A stretch of 64,000 nucleotides of DNA. Source: Deroplatys truncata. Its lineage: Eukaryota > Arthropoda > Insecta > Mantodea > Mantidae. Position numbers and translations under genes: made by a program. The number at the start of each line of letters is the position of its first letter. Within the stretch, counting starts at the first letter, position 1. The notes under the pieces are model-generated. The model was given only the letters and a program-made list of their open reading frames with translations. It had not been told where the DNA came from and did no database searches. Location of the stretch: contig CM060980.1 of the NCBI GenBank assembly GCA_030765065.1, positions 60,186,364 through 60,250,363 of the forward strand. The letters are read 5' to 3'. Below are positions 47,823 to 58,044 of the stretch, in pieces.

Positions 47823-49050
47823 AGGAGGGTGGTTTGATAAGTTCTCGGAACGGAATACAAAAAAGTACTTACATCACTAAAACTTTTTTTATTTTTCAAT
47901 GTAGTCTCCTTGTAGATTAATGCACTTGGTCCAACGATATTCCAGTGCCTTGATCCCATCTCGAAAATGAGATTCCTCCAGGCCTGAAAAATAGTTCAAT
48001 TCTTCGTTTGAAGCGAATCTTCGTCCACCAAGAAACGTTTTCAGTTTTGGGAAGAGATGGAAGTCTGACGGAGCCATATCAGGTGAATAAAGCGGATGCG
48101 GCAACAATTCATACCTTAGTTCGTGTAATTTTGCCATGACGACGGCACATGTGTGCGTGCGCGCATTATCTTCCTTGCTAAACCTGGCCTTTTTTCGCGT
48201 ATCCTTTGTTGCAATTAGTCCAGAAGGTTAGTATAGTATTCTCCAGTAATTGTTTGCCCAGTTGGGAGATAATCTACAAACAGAATCCCCGTCACATCCC
48301 AAAATACTGTTGTCATGCCCTTTCCAGCCGAATGAATTATCTTTGCTTTCATTAGTGGCGGGGAATCAGCATATTTCCACTGCTTTGACTGTTGTTTTGT
48401 CTCTGGAGTATAGTAGTGCACCCCAGTTTCATCTGTGGTCACCAATCGGCGCAAAAAATCCTGTTCGTTTCTCCTAAAACGGGCCAAACATTGTTCCGAT
48501 ATTTCCATTCTCATGCGTTTTTGATCCAGCGTCAAGAGTCGCGGCACCCATCTCGCAGATAATTTTTTTCATATTTAATTCTTCAGTTAAATTGTGATAT
48601 ACCCTTTAGATGACATCCGCAGGCATGAGCAATTTCACGCACTGTCAATTGGCGACCCTCCATGACCATTTTATGCACTTTTGCAATGATTTCTGGAGTA
48701 GTGACACATATTGGCCGACCACTGCGCGGATCATCATCTAAGCTCTCCCGACCAAATTTAAATTCATTTGTCCACTTGGCAACAGTTGAATATGAAGGAG
48801 CAGAGTCTCCCAGTGTATTCTGGAAGTCGGCATGAATGTCCTTTGCTTTCATACTTTTCTTTACGAAGTACTTAATCACTGCTCGAATCTCGATTTTTTC
48901 CATCTTCGCAAATCACTACGCAGGAACATCAACAGAGCCACTTCACCACCACAGTTTTCTTCCAAGAGCACTGACGTGGCACGTGTTTACAGGCAACAGT
49001 CCAATGAACATCATGTGAACAACTAGCGCTAGTGCTGACCCTTCGTGTTG
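47823..49050 (-). mobile_element. Mariner-like element, right terminus not found
   Basis: It contains a broken mariner transposase on the minus strand. The low-coordinate terminus begins aaggagggtggtttgataag then ttctcggaacgg, a mariner-type TIR next to a TA. No reverse complement was found near 49000-49110, so that end is truncated or too diverged, and 49050 is approximate. Confidence 0.75.
47889..48903 (-). pseudogene. Mariner (DD34D) transposase pseudogene
   Basis: The start at 48903 opens MEKIEIRAVIKYFVKKSMKA, the first helix-turn-helix, followed by the RSGRP linker near residue 60. After two frameshifts near 48550-48590 comes WVPRLLTLDQK (the conserved W-V-P-x-x-L motif). VTTDETGVHYYTPETK follows, with the first catalytic Asp. 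An in-frame stop at about 48215 replaces a codon in the LLD-x-LQQ stretch. Another frameshift precedes KEDNARTHTCAVV (second Asp). HPLYSPDMAPSDFHLFPKLK holds the third Asp. I count 34 residues between the second and third Asp, as in classic mariners. The C-terminus ends KCINLQGDYIEK, close to the usual end. All three catalytic Asp residues survive, but the frame is broken at least four times, so it is inactive. Confidence 0.9.
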
Positions 49051-49387
49051 ATGTCGATAGGTAAGGAGTGGTGGCTGAACTGTGAAGGGGGAAGAGCTGC
49101 TTTACTAATCCCTTACTAACTTAACATACAGCTCATATCGGCACATATTTTTTCGTCCCAGTGTATACAGTCAGCCTTCGCTTCCTTTCCCTTCGCACCA
49201 CTAACATTCTCTGGAACCTGCGCTCTTACGTAACAAAGGCTCTGCTACTTCACATGTCATTTAGCTGCTGGTCCTTTAATAACACCACTCGAAAGAGACG
49301 ACTAAGACAAGGACGGCTTAATAAAAGACAGACTGTATAGGAAATTATGAAACCTTAGCAGATAAATATTGATTCCGACGATTTCTT
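49051..49387. other. No gene seen
   Basis: No supportable feature. Confidence 0.5.
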
Positions 49388-49583
49388 CATTATTTATTTA
49401 TGGACGCTCTTTAACTTATCTAGTTCTTAATGTTCCAGTTTATATTGGGCGTGAAAGGAAATTTTGCTCAGAGGCCTCTTTATCAGGTTTGACGTTCTTT
49501 TACGTGCTATAAATCCACGATACGGGAGCGCCCGATTTATTTCCCTTTCGAAGGAAGCCATGCTAAAGACCTTTACACACGAA
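49388..49583 (-). mobile_element. SINE-A body, split by family X
   Basis: From atttatttatggacgctctt through ctcagaggcctctttatcag and tttcgaaggaagccatgcta to cacacgaaa, where an X left end begins. The missing head resumes at 50473. Confidence 0.75.
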
Positions 49584-50472
49584 AAAATCTGATGTGTTAC
49601 ACTCACATGACTTTCTCTACTCTTGTACAAACGTTTATTCTCCATCTACTTCATGTTAATCGAGATAAACATTTGCAGACTCTTGTCTTATTGCTAATTT
49701 TCTTGTAGATGTAAGGGGAATATATATTTACAAGGACAATATAGAAATACAATAGCCTTTAAGCATATACATATCTCTTAATAGCTGGTTGCTAGGTGCA
49801 GCACCATTCCCTTAATACTCTTTGAATATCAAAGACAAAAAAATGAATAACGAATTCCCATTTAAGAAAATAAGTATTGAAAAATTTAAGAGAATAACAA
49901 GCAATATCTCGAAAATGGTTCACTCAACAAAAAAATGTGTATGACATAAATTGTGTATTTTAACGCGATCTACATTTTTTGTGTACTAAAATTTTCTCTA
50001 TCTCTTACGGTTTACCGGTTATGCAAAAGTCGTTCACAATGAAGAACACTTTTGGAGACATTCCCAGAAAATTCAAGATATACGTTTTATTTGTCATGAA
50101 AATATCTTAAACATATGATATTTTAATCAAAATCGTTAGAGCCGTTTTTGAGAAAATTAAAATTTTCGAAAAATCTTCCATGTAAAGGGTAATCTGGGGT
50201 GGGGGGATTTTGTTGAAAACCTTCGTGTCCCATCCCTGGAAGATATTGAACCTAAATACCAAGTTTGGTGTTTATCCGACTGTTCGTTTCTGAGTTATGC
50301 TCTTCACAGACAGACACACACACAGAACAGACACACACGGACATGTTTCCAAAAATGCTTTTTTTGGATTCAGGGGGTCTCAAAACATATATTTCCGGTG
50401 AAATCTCGGTATCGAATTTTTGGGTGGAATACAATGCTTCCCCTACTTACTATACGTAGTAGAGAAAGTAAA
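49584..50472 (+). mobile_element. Family X copy, full length, inserted in SINE-A
   Basis: 889 bp, with left end aaaatctgatgtgttacact then gactttctctac, and right end acttactatacgtagtagag then aaagtaaa. CA microsatellite at about 50308-50338. It sits between two parts of a minus-strand SINE-A, so it arrived later. Confidence 0.85.
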
Positions 50473-50511
50473 GATTTATCGCTCTCCTCCGGCTTTGATC
50501 GCGACCTCGGG
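50473..50511 (-). mobile_element. SINE-A head, second part of split copy
   Basis: tttatcgctctcctccggct, then ttgatcgcgacctcgggaac, is the reverse of a SINE-A head including its B-box region. It ends where a + oriented SINE-A starts. Confidence 0.65.
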
Positions 50512-50802
50512 AACCGTAGTTCTCCATGGTGTAGTGGTTACCATGCTAGCCTCTAGTTCACGAGGTCGCGGATTCAAACTCGGCAGAGGGCAATGGATTT
50601 TTTTCGGGCGTAAAAATCCTTAGCATGGCTTTTTTCGGAAGGGAACTAAAGCCGGTGTTCCCGTGTTATAGATTTACAGCACGTAAAAGAACCTCAAGCC
50701 CGATAAAGAGGTCTCTAAGAAAAATTACGGTCTTTCACGCCCAATATAGAACGGGATGCTAAAGACCACAGTAGTTAAAGGGCAACCATAAATAAGAAAA
50801 AC
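50512..50802 (+). mobile_element. SINE-A, full length
   Basis: Head ctccatggtgtagtggttac, B box cgcggattcaaactcgg, body ttagcatggcttttttcgga and gcacgtaaaagaacctcaag, tail ccataaataagaaaaa. Confidence 0.85.
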
Positions 50803-50809
50803 TCAAAAA

Positions 50810-50866
50810 CTCGACCTCGGGAACTAGAGACCTTTAAGGTACCCTAGACCACGAAGGACGACGTGA
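50810..50866 (-). mobile_element. Isolated SINE-A head fragment, inverted
   Basis: actcgacctcgggaactaga and accacgaaggacga are the reverse of a SINE-A head. Directly follows the A-rich tail of the + oriented copy. Confidence 0.6.
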
Positions 50867-51369
50867 ACATGTCCAAGCAGTCCTGCGAGATGCTCCTCTG
50901 ATCTGCGGTAAACAAACCCAGCTCCCACTGCACTGAGAGTTTTCTCATTGCAATTTTCCGTGTATAATGTTCCAGAAACGATTCGATGTGAATTTGCCAA
51001 TGCCAACAAGCTCACGTACATCCATTCATCTATAATTTTAAATAGTAATGATTATTTTAGCGACGTTTTCTGCAACCGTGACAGTAACTGGACCTCATGC
51101 ACTTTCGTCATCAAACATGGAAGAACGGCCGCGTTTATACTCTGCGGACTATTTCTTCACCATAGAAAATAATGGTAAGGAATCTTCTACAGTGGAATCC
51201 AATTTCGTGTTGGATTAAACATTTGGATATGTATGAAGCATTTAATGACTTTGGTTTTACCCATTTACGCTAGAAAGTTCAATTTATTTATTTTATCTCA
51301 ATTGTTTATTTTCTAGCAAGAGCAACCACGCTCTACTACCACTGTTCTGTTATTAAACGGGTATGAACA
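50867..51369. other. No recognised gene
   Basis: A 74-codon + frame at 50948-51172 has no family I recognise. Confidence 0.4.
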
Positions 51370-52330
51370 AGCTCATGCAATTAAAGACATGAAAAATGTC
51401 ACATGTAAGTTACCTTTATAATTCTAGAAACATTAACCAAAGGGGATCTAACTCCAAGCAAAGTTAATAAAACCCACACAATGAGGTTATAGAATTATTT
51501 CACTTGAAATTGAAAATAATTTAAGTTAGTAAGACGTAAACCATGTCACAGGATAAGTTACCTTTTAATTCTAAAACCATTAACCAAAAGATGTAGCAAT
51601 TAAAGTATTGAATCAGTGTGCAATGAGATTATGCAATTGTTTCACCTGAAACTGAAAGTAATGTGTGCTAGCCAGACTTAAAACATGTCGCATGTTCAGT
51701 TACCTTTATCATTTTATAAACATTAACTAAGGGAATTTAGACTCCTAGCAAAAGTACTGAATCATTTGCAATGAGCTTTTACAACCATTTCACTTGAAAT
51801 TGAAAGTAATATAAGCCAGCAAGACATGAAACATGTCACATGTTAGTTACTCTTATAATTTTATAAACGTAACCAAGGGAATCTAGGTTCACAGCAAAAG
51901 TGTCGAATAAGTATACAATGAGGTTATGGTATTATTTTACTTGAAATTTACGTACATTACGTAAGCTAGCAACACTTGAAACATGTTCATGTTAAGTTAT
52001 ACTTATAATTCTAGAAGCATTAAACAATGGCATCTAGGCTCCCAGCAAGCGTGCTGATTCAATATGGAATGAGATTATGCAAATATTTCACTCGAAATTG
52101 AAGATAATCTAAACTAACAAGACATGAAACATGTCAACCGTTAACATATCTTCATAATTCTAGAAACATTAACCAATGGAATCTAGGTCCCCAGAAAAAA
52201 TATTGAGTCGGTATACAGCAATATTATAGTTTTTTTTACTTAACAAGCGAACTAGTGCAACGTGAAATATAACTATTTTGGGTCACTTATAAAAGTCTAG
52301 GATTAGTAAATGAAGAATATGATTTAAAGC
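51370..52330. repeat. Satellite-like tandem array, monomer about 147 bp
   Basis: About six diverged monomers, each with agacatgaaacatgtcacat, cttataattctagaaacatt, cccagcaaaagt, gcaatgagattatgcaatt and tttcacttgaaattgaaagt. The agacatg-type start recurs at about 51385, 51532, 51674, 51822, 51972, 52120 and 52260, giving intervals of 147, 142, 148, 150, 148 and about 140. Confidence 0.85.
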
Positions 52331-53428
52331 CTTCAACACATGAATTTATTATCACAAAAGAGTTTAGCTAACTCACGCCCCATTCAATCTATGTACCATT
52401 AAGGCCAGAATACTGCTAATTTGTGTTACTCAAACCGTAAAATGCAAATATAACAAATGGCTCTAAACGTTCTAACATAGCCCCATAACTCTGACGCACA
52501 AATGGAATATAAAACATCCAACAGGCAAATAGACAAAGAATTAAAACATGTACATATTGTCCCGTGGAAACGTGCCTTCAGGCAAAAGCAAAACCGAGCA
52601 CTGCCAAAATCTAACAAAAATTCTAAAACCCCCGAAAGGGCCTTTACATGGCCAAGAAGTGGTTCGTCCTAACTTTGTCAGACCTACGCCATGACGAACC
52701 CGTCTGTTAAATTCTTCTATACCACTCACAGGAAGATCAGACCACAGGCTATACCCAAGCAAGAGTGTGACGCCTGATGCGATCGCTCCCTCCCCGTAGA
52801 CCCATGCCCATGTTAAGACAATCTATACTCGTGCACCAGGTGGGAAGTCGCGACAACCGTAAAACCAGCAAAACTGACTGCAGGAGTAATCAAAACCATG
52901 CCATTTGTGATAGAAAGGATAAACCAGCATTGCAGATAAAAAGGTAAGATGCAGATCTTGGTAGCATCAGGAAATATTACTTCGCGAGTACGAGGATGGT
53001 AGAAAAGAAATTAAATCAAAAATAGCGTCTACGGGATATGGCCTAATGTACATGTTAGCAATGTCTACGATGCAACTATTAAAAGATGACATGTTAGAAA
53101 GCATACCTGGCTGACACTGTTCAGGTATTTTTCCGTTCATATACACATGTAGTCAATATATCATTTATGCTCATATTTTATCGCACATTTTAAATATTCT
53201 GAATTATTTTCGAACATTTTCATTCTCTAACTTCTTTACTGTATCAGTAATTCTTTATTTGGAGTCCCATATTCATATTCTTAAAATGATAACAACGCAA
53301 CTGAAAATTTGTAAACTTTAAATAGTACGCCTTTAAGAGCTTTTCTTCATACTATTTGTCTAAAGTGTTACGAATGTGACTGATTTTTTCTTCATGTTTT
53401 TGTTTCTGTTATTGCCAACATGTATGTA
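52331..53428. other. No recognised gene
   Basis: Minus frames at 52426-52762 (63 and 73 codons) are slightly GC-richer than their surroundings but match no family I know. Confidence 0.4.
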
Positions 53429-53430
53429 AA

Positions 53431-53460
53431 GGGTCTTTCAACAGGAGTGCCCTATCTTTA
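53431..53460 (+). repeat. DD41D element left TIR
   Basis: gggtctttcaacaggagtgc then cctatcttta pairs with the reverse complement of 58013-58042, with about five mismatches in 30. Confidence 0.85.
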
Positions 53461-53534
53461 ACATAGCTACCGTTGTTATTGAGTTACAGCAGTCATTTTA
53501 TTCATGTGGTTACAGTTGTTATTGATAAATAGTC

Positions 53535-54275
53535 ATGGAACGATTCAGCATTCAGCAACGCGTAGAAATTGTAAACATTTATTATCAAAATGGATCATCT
53601 GTTCGCCAAACCATCCGTATATTGCGTGAAGATTACGGTGTGCATAATCGTCCCTGCTGGAGAACGATTCGGCATTTGATCGATAAATTCGAAAGAAGTT
53701 GTTCTGTCAGCGATCAAAGAACGCCTTACGTAATCGACGTAAGCGCTCCAACGAAAACATAGGCGCCGTTCGTGATAGTGTACGCGAGAACGGAAACAAG
53801 TCAATTGCTTGTCGAGCGCAAAAATTGGGGCTTTCGCCGACCACAACTTGGCGAATTCTGCATCTGGACTTGAAGCTTCACGCTTACAAAATGGTGTTAG
53901 CTTAAGAACTATAGTCCAATGACCATAGGTTGCACCATGTATTCGCAAACTGGGCCATGGAGCAATTGGAGGCTGACCCGGATTTTTGTCGAAAAATCAT
54001 CTTGAGCAACGAAGCCCACTTTTGGATGAATGGCTGTGCTAACAAACAAAATTGCCGATATTGGAGCAATCACAATCCAATGCAGATTCAAGATCGACCG
54101 CTTCATCCCCAAAATGTTACTGTGTGGTGTGGATTTTGGTATGGTGGAATCATTGGTCCATATTTTTTGCAAGATGAAGATGGAAAAGCCCTAACTGTCA
54201 ATGGAGAAAGATACCGGGCTCTTATAAGGGACTATTTTTGGCCTCAATTGGATGGTGGATCTCAGAAATATCTGG
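53535..54275 (+). pseudogene. DD41D transposase, N-terminal and middle part (copy 1)
   Basis: The start at 53535 opens MERFSIQQRVEIVNIYYQNG, the usual N-terminus of this transposase group, then a helix-turn-helix with LREDYGVHNRPC and RTIRHLIDKFE. A frameshift near 53740 moves into ENIGAVRDSVRENGNKS, LGLSPTTTWRILHLDLKLHA. After a stop at about 53905 the frame shifts again to EQLEADPDFCRKIILSNEAH. The position of the first catalytic Asp (S-D-E-A-H-F in relatives) is Asn. NKQNCRYWS, HPQNVTVWCGFWYGGIIGPY and VNGERYRALIRDYFWPQL follow. A small indel near PQLDGG shifts the frame before homology stops at 54275. Inactive on several counts. Confidence 0.85.
54007..54275 (+). repeat. 269-bp direct repeat, copy 1
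   Basis: Identical in length to 57336-57604, with three substitutions noticed and no indels. Part of the transposase. Confidence 0.9.
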
Positions 54276-54869
54276 AATACATTTTGCCTTTTTCTCGCAC
54301 TATTTACTGGCTCTGGTCTAATGTGTTTATATACATAATCTGACATTACAATTTTTTATATAGCAAATACTGTACCCTGAACTATTTAATTACAAAATAT
54401 TTATACTTTCTTAGATTATTGACATAGAAATTTATATACTCAAGATTTTTAAGCTGGTTCATCTTGTAATTATTGAACATATTTACCAAAGTATTCATCC
54501 TTTATACAAATATATTTACATCTCTTAATTCTAAACATAATTTCACATTATCTTTGTACTACATAAGGGTTTTACTTTAATTATCTTTACCCTTTTTATT
54601 GTTTTGTACTTTATATTCACAATACTCTCTGAATTATATCTACATACTTTTACTTTAATATGACATTAAATTTTCATTATTACATGCTTCATTTCAAATG
54701 TGGTTATAGTTTACTAAGAAAATGTTTTTTTATAACATTTCTTTATTTCTGAATTTATTTATCCTTTTTTATGACATATATACCTAATTAAGTCTCTTAC
54801 ATTCCAATACTTTATTCTGCAGTTCAGCTTTAACTATCCTGGATTTGTTTGCTTGCTTTTTTTTTAGCG

Positions 54870-55998
54870 GTCATTGCTATTCTCTTTGCATTGCTCGTAG
54901 CTGTATGGTAGCCTTCCAAAATCTGTTCATGAATAGCCTCTTAAAGGATTCATATGAAATTTCACCTCATGATACCATTTGAAACCAATCTAAAGTTTTC
55001 TGAACAACACATCTTTTAACAACTATCATTTTCAATTCTTCCAATATCTTTTTAATTCGAGAGTACTCTAACAAGTCTGCAATAAACTGTACTGGATTGC
55101 AGTTTTCAATTTGAACAGCTTCGTGCTTATTAATTTCAGAAGTTAGTTTTTGATTCAAATCTATAGACAAAACTTTAACTTCTTCGGACAATTTATTTCT
55201 TTGTGTTTCCGACTCCTACTGTATTTCAGATATCTCCGCTCTGAAATTAACTTGCACCTGAATTAAATCTGCATTCGTAGCCTCCTTCATCTCTCTTAGC
55301 TTAGTTGAAATGCTATTCATTCGGCTACCTAACTCTGTACATTTTACATCAACATGTTCAATTTTATTATTAACCTCACTTTCTTGGTTAGATATTTCCC
55401 TGCTCATGTCTGACATTTTCTTTGAAACTTTCCCTATCTCATTTGCTATCATTTCCTGATTTTCATTTCTTATTCTTGTCATACTGCTATCTAGCTCCAC
55501 AAATTTCTTTTCCATATCTTCCCTGTTTTGATCTATTTTCTTTTATAATTTCTCATTACTCTTACCAATATCTTCCCTTAATTCCCTATGACTCTTTTCC
55601 ATACTCTGAGTTAGTTTTTGTTCTAATTTCTCATTATTCTGAATTAGTTTTTGTTCTAAACTCCTATCAATATCTTCTCTTAATTCCCTATTATTCTTTT
55701 CCATATTCTGAGCTAGTTTTTCTAATTTCTCATTATTTTTACCAATATCTTCCCTTAATTGATCTCTAAAATTTCTCAGCATTTCCATCATCATACCAGC
55801 ATCAAAATTAACATTTCCTGCTATTCTATTCTGACTTTCTTCACTAACATTTCCTCCCTGAATTTCTACATTGTTTGAGCTATTTTCTGCAACCTGTATT
55901 GAATTACAGCTAACTGTTACATCATCCCCTTCCATAATTGTTTCTTCAGTATTATTAGTAGACATTGTTTTCTTAATCCTACCACTCCTCAACAACAT
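54870..55998 (-). pseudogene. LTR-retroelement gag-like pseudogene
   Basis: The start at 55998 opens MLLRSGRIKK, typical of gag starts in insect gypsy-type elements. A long Glu/Lys/Asn-rich coiled coil follows (about residues 65-260), containing internal repeats such as LREDIGKNNEKLEK and LREDIGKSNEKL. Downstream the capsid-like part reads NCNPVQFIADLLEYS and VVQKTLDWFQMVS, then YESFKRLFMNRFW, matching the P-x-x-F-I-x-x-L and F-x-x-A-F-x-x-x-(F/Y)-W features of retrotransposon gag. In-frame stops at about 55543, 55214 and 54967 break it, but the frame is otherwise kept, suggesting moderate age. No zinc knuckle was found before the sequence degrades near 54870. Confidence 0.65.
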
Positions 55999-56344
55999 TT
56001 AATTTCTCACAATTTTTTTCTTTCTTTTAGGATACAAAAAAATTACAGTTTTCTAACCTTTATGATGCTATCTGATGATGTTGTTTTGATGTCCAGCTTC
56101 CTGCCCCTCTCTCCTAGATGTATATGTCGCCTCTGCGTCGTACTACGATGGATCTGCGTCGTCTCGCTGTCTTTGTGTCCTGTAGTTGAATTCCCCTGTA
56201 GCCTTTTATTCTCGTAGTTACGATGGCCACTCATCCGCGTCGTCGGTCGTTCTGGTGGTTGTTTCTGGGATCTGCGTCTTGTAGTTAATTGCACTGCTCC
56301 ATTCACTCCACGTTCTGGTTCTTCCGTCCCTTCCTGGTTATTTC

Positions 56345-56431
56345 GCCCCACGTTGGGCGACAATTTGAAGTAGAATATTTGTTGGTAGTTGGAAGATGCT
56401 TGATGTTTATCTGCCCCACGTATGGGAGCCA
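56345..56431 (-). promoter_or_regulatory. Two primer-binding-site-like motifs
   Basis: On the minus strand, TGGCTCCCATACGTGGGGC starts 3 nt after the LTR end (56431-56413). A second motif, TGTCGCCCAACGTGGGGC, lies at 56362-56345. Both resemble the primer site complementary to the 3' end of tRNA-Lys (TGGCGCCCAACGTGGGGC class); the second differs at one position. A short frame reading across both is probably not a protein. Confidence 0.6.
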
Positions 56432-56434
56432 ATT

Positions 56435-57335
56435 TGTCGCGGTAACTCGTGTTATCTATAGCTGAGCGCCTGTTATTGTATTATTAGTTTGAATGTTGGG
56501 TTCTTTGTCCTCCGGCTAGCTATTATTATTACTCAGTCGAGCATATCTCTTGAACAGGGTGTGTAAACGGAAAGGATTTGTTACTGAAAGATAACACTCA
56601 TAAAAGAATTTTTTTTACACTTTTATTACCGTCACAATTAATTAATTTCACATATTGACTCTTGATACACGCCCGACTGAAACTGTTATATTTTTATGCT
56701 ACTATAATCACTTATTTGCTGCACATTATTAATTCGCGTATTTCACATTTATAACTAACTTTACGACGCGAGAGATTTTGTAGAACTGTGCGACGTGTAA
56801 CCCGCGAATGATTCTGATGAACTGAGCGACGTATAACCTTTGTATGATTCTGTTGGACTGCACGACGTATTACCCGCAAATGCTTCTGTTGGACTGAACG
56901 ACGTATAATGCGTGAATGATTCTGTTGGACTGTGCGTTACCCGTCTCTGGCTTCATAATTTATACTCCCTCACCCGATATGCCTAAAGATTATAACAGAG
57001 CTGCTATTGGTTAATAAAACGCGCCAACATTATCGTCTAATTTTATATCCAATCAAAATTATGAACACATATGCTCTAGGGAAGAAATTCCCTCAATTTC
57101 TACAGAAAAGCGCGCTAATCTGACGTCATTTGCTTGTCTCTTATACTTGATAAACAGCTCACCCCCTCGCTGATTGTTACCCGCTCCTATTGTCAGTTTC
57201 AGTGAGGCCGTGTAAACTTATTTCCTAACAATGCTTATAAATAACAAACATCTCAAATCATTGTCATACAATAATGTTAATTTCCACTACAATCACTCTG
57301 GCATTTACATTGTTGTGATATAAAATACTGCCACA
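56435..57335 (-). repeat. LTR (901 bp), single copy
   Basis: On the minus strand it begins TGTGGCAGTATTTTATATCA and ends ACCGCGACA, with the usual TG...CA termini. The second end is fixed by the primer site 3 nt further on. The first end abuts transposon sequence exactly. It contains a 36-bp tandem array. Confidence 0.7.
56774..56946. repeat. 36-bp tandem repeats inside the LTR
   Basis: Four full units and one partial, starting at 56774, 56810, 56846, 56882 and 56918 with exact 36-bp spacing. Each has gattctgttggactg then cgacgtataa. Confidence 0.9.
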
Positions 57336-57604
57336 CAACGAAGCCCACTTTTGGATGAATGGCTGTGCTAACAAACAAAATTGCCGATATTGGAGCAATC
57401 ACAATCCAATGCAGATTCAAGATCGACCACTTCATCCCCAAAATGTTACTGTGTGGTGTGGATTTTGGTATGGTGGAATCATTGGTCCATATTTTTTGCA
57501 GGATGAAGATGGAAAAGCTCTAACTGTCAATGGAGAAAGATACCGGGCTCTTATAAGGGACTATTTTTGGCCTCAATTGGATGGTGGATCTCAGAAATAT
57601 CTGG
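57336..57604 (+). repeat. 269-bp direct repeat, copy 2
   Basis: Starts at the LTR terminus with caacgaagccc and ends ...aatatctgg. It carries the same AAC (Asn) codon at the first catalytic position and the same indel near PQLDGG as copy 1. Confidence 0.9.
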
Positions 57605-57946
57605 TTTCAGCAAGATGATGTCACATGTCATACTGCTCTCGAAACAATCGATCTTTTGAAGGAGAAGTTCAGAGGTTTCATCATTTCCCGTGGTGGTGAT
57701 GTTAACTGGCCCCCGAGGTCTTGTGATTTAACGCCGTTGGATTTCTTCTTGTGGGATTATGTTAAATCTCGAGTTTATGTCAACAAGCCAGAAACAGTAA
57801 ATGATCTTATGAATAACATCACGCGTGTTATACGTGAAGTTGGACCTAATTTACGTTCTTCTGTCATTGAAAATTGGGTCAACGGTATACGCGCAACCCA
57901 ACGAAGTCGCGGCGGTCACTTAACTGATGTTCTCTTCCACACGTAA
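57336..57946 (+). pseudogene. DD41D transposase, middle and C-terminal part (copy 2)
   Basis: After the repeat, the frame changes at the shared indel and reads NIWFQQDDVTCHTALETIDL (second Asp). It continues to GDVNWPPRSCDLTPLDFFLW, where the Asp of TPLD is the third catalytic residue, 41 residues on. The C-terminus (DYVKSRVYVNKPE, NWVNGIRATQRSRGGHL, then DVLFHT) and stop at 57944-57946 look complete. The helix-turn-helix region is only in the first part, 3.3 kb upstream. Confidence 0.85.
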
Positions 57947-58012
57947 TGACATGTTCCAGAATAAAAAAAGAAATAAACCTCTATCATTTATAGAACGTGT
58001 TTTATTTAAGTT

Positions 58013-58042
58013 CAAAGGTAGGACACTCTTGTTCAAAGACTC
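58013..58042 (-). repeat. DD41D element right TIR
   Basis: The reverse complement begins gagtctttgaacaagagtgt then cctacctttg, matching the left TIR. TA lies just outside. Confidence 0.85.
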
Positions 58043-58044
58043 TA

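Larger units (their letters stand above)
54276..57335 (-). mobile_element. Partial LTR retroelement: 5' LTR, leader, gag remnant
   Basis: Minus-strand order is LTR (57335-56435), primer-site region (56431-56345), gag (55998 to about 54870), then about 600 bp of AT-rich DNA to the junction at 54276. No protease, reverse transcriptase, integrase or second LTR was found, so it is a remnant. Confidence 0.7.
53429..58044 (+). mobile_element. DD41D Tc1/mariner-type transposon split by a partial LTR retroelement
   Basis: The TIRs and transposase belong to one element of about 1.29 kb, once the 3,329 bp between the two copies of a 269-bp direct repeat is discounted. A 54276-57335 block carries an LTR and gag on the opposite strand. 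I count 41 residues between the second and third Asp of the transposase, the DD41D (rosa/VS-type) spacing. Confidence 0.8.

Noticed and set aside
17130..50459. A similar peptide (VWCLSDCSFLSYAV-like) in frames at 17130-17429, 28221-28520, 36619-36837 and 50265-50459
   Set aside because: All lie in family X copies and recur because the DNA is repeated. Frames are broken differently in each copy and run through CA/GT microsatellite.
51370..52330. CRISPR-like array
   Set aside because: Monomers are contiguous at about 147 bp with no unique spacers, and the context is eukaryotic.
55422..55769. 115-codon plus frame rich in Tyr, Phe and Leu
   Set aside because: It is the antisense of the repetitive gag coiled coil. 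The composition mirrors the Lys/Glu/Asn-rich sense strand.
56043..56432. 129-codon minus frame upstream of gag
   Set aside because: It starts within the primer-site region next to the LTR, reads through both primer-site motifs, and resembles no protein. It is leader sequence.
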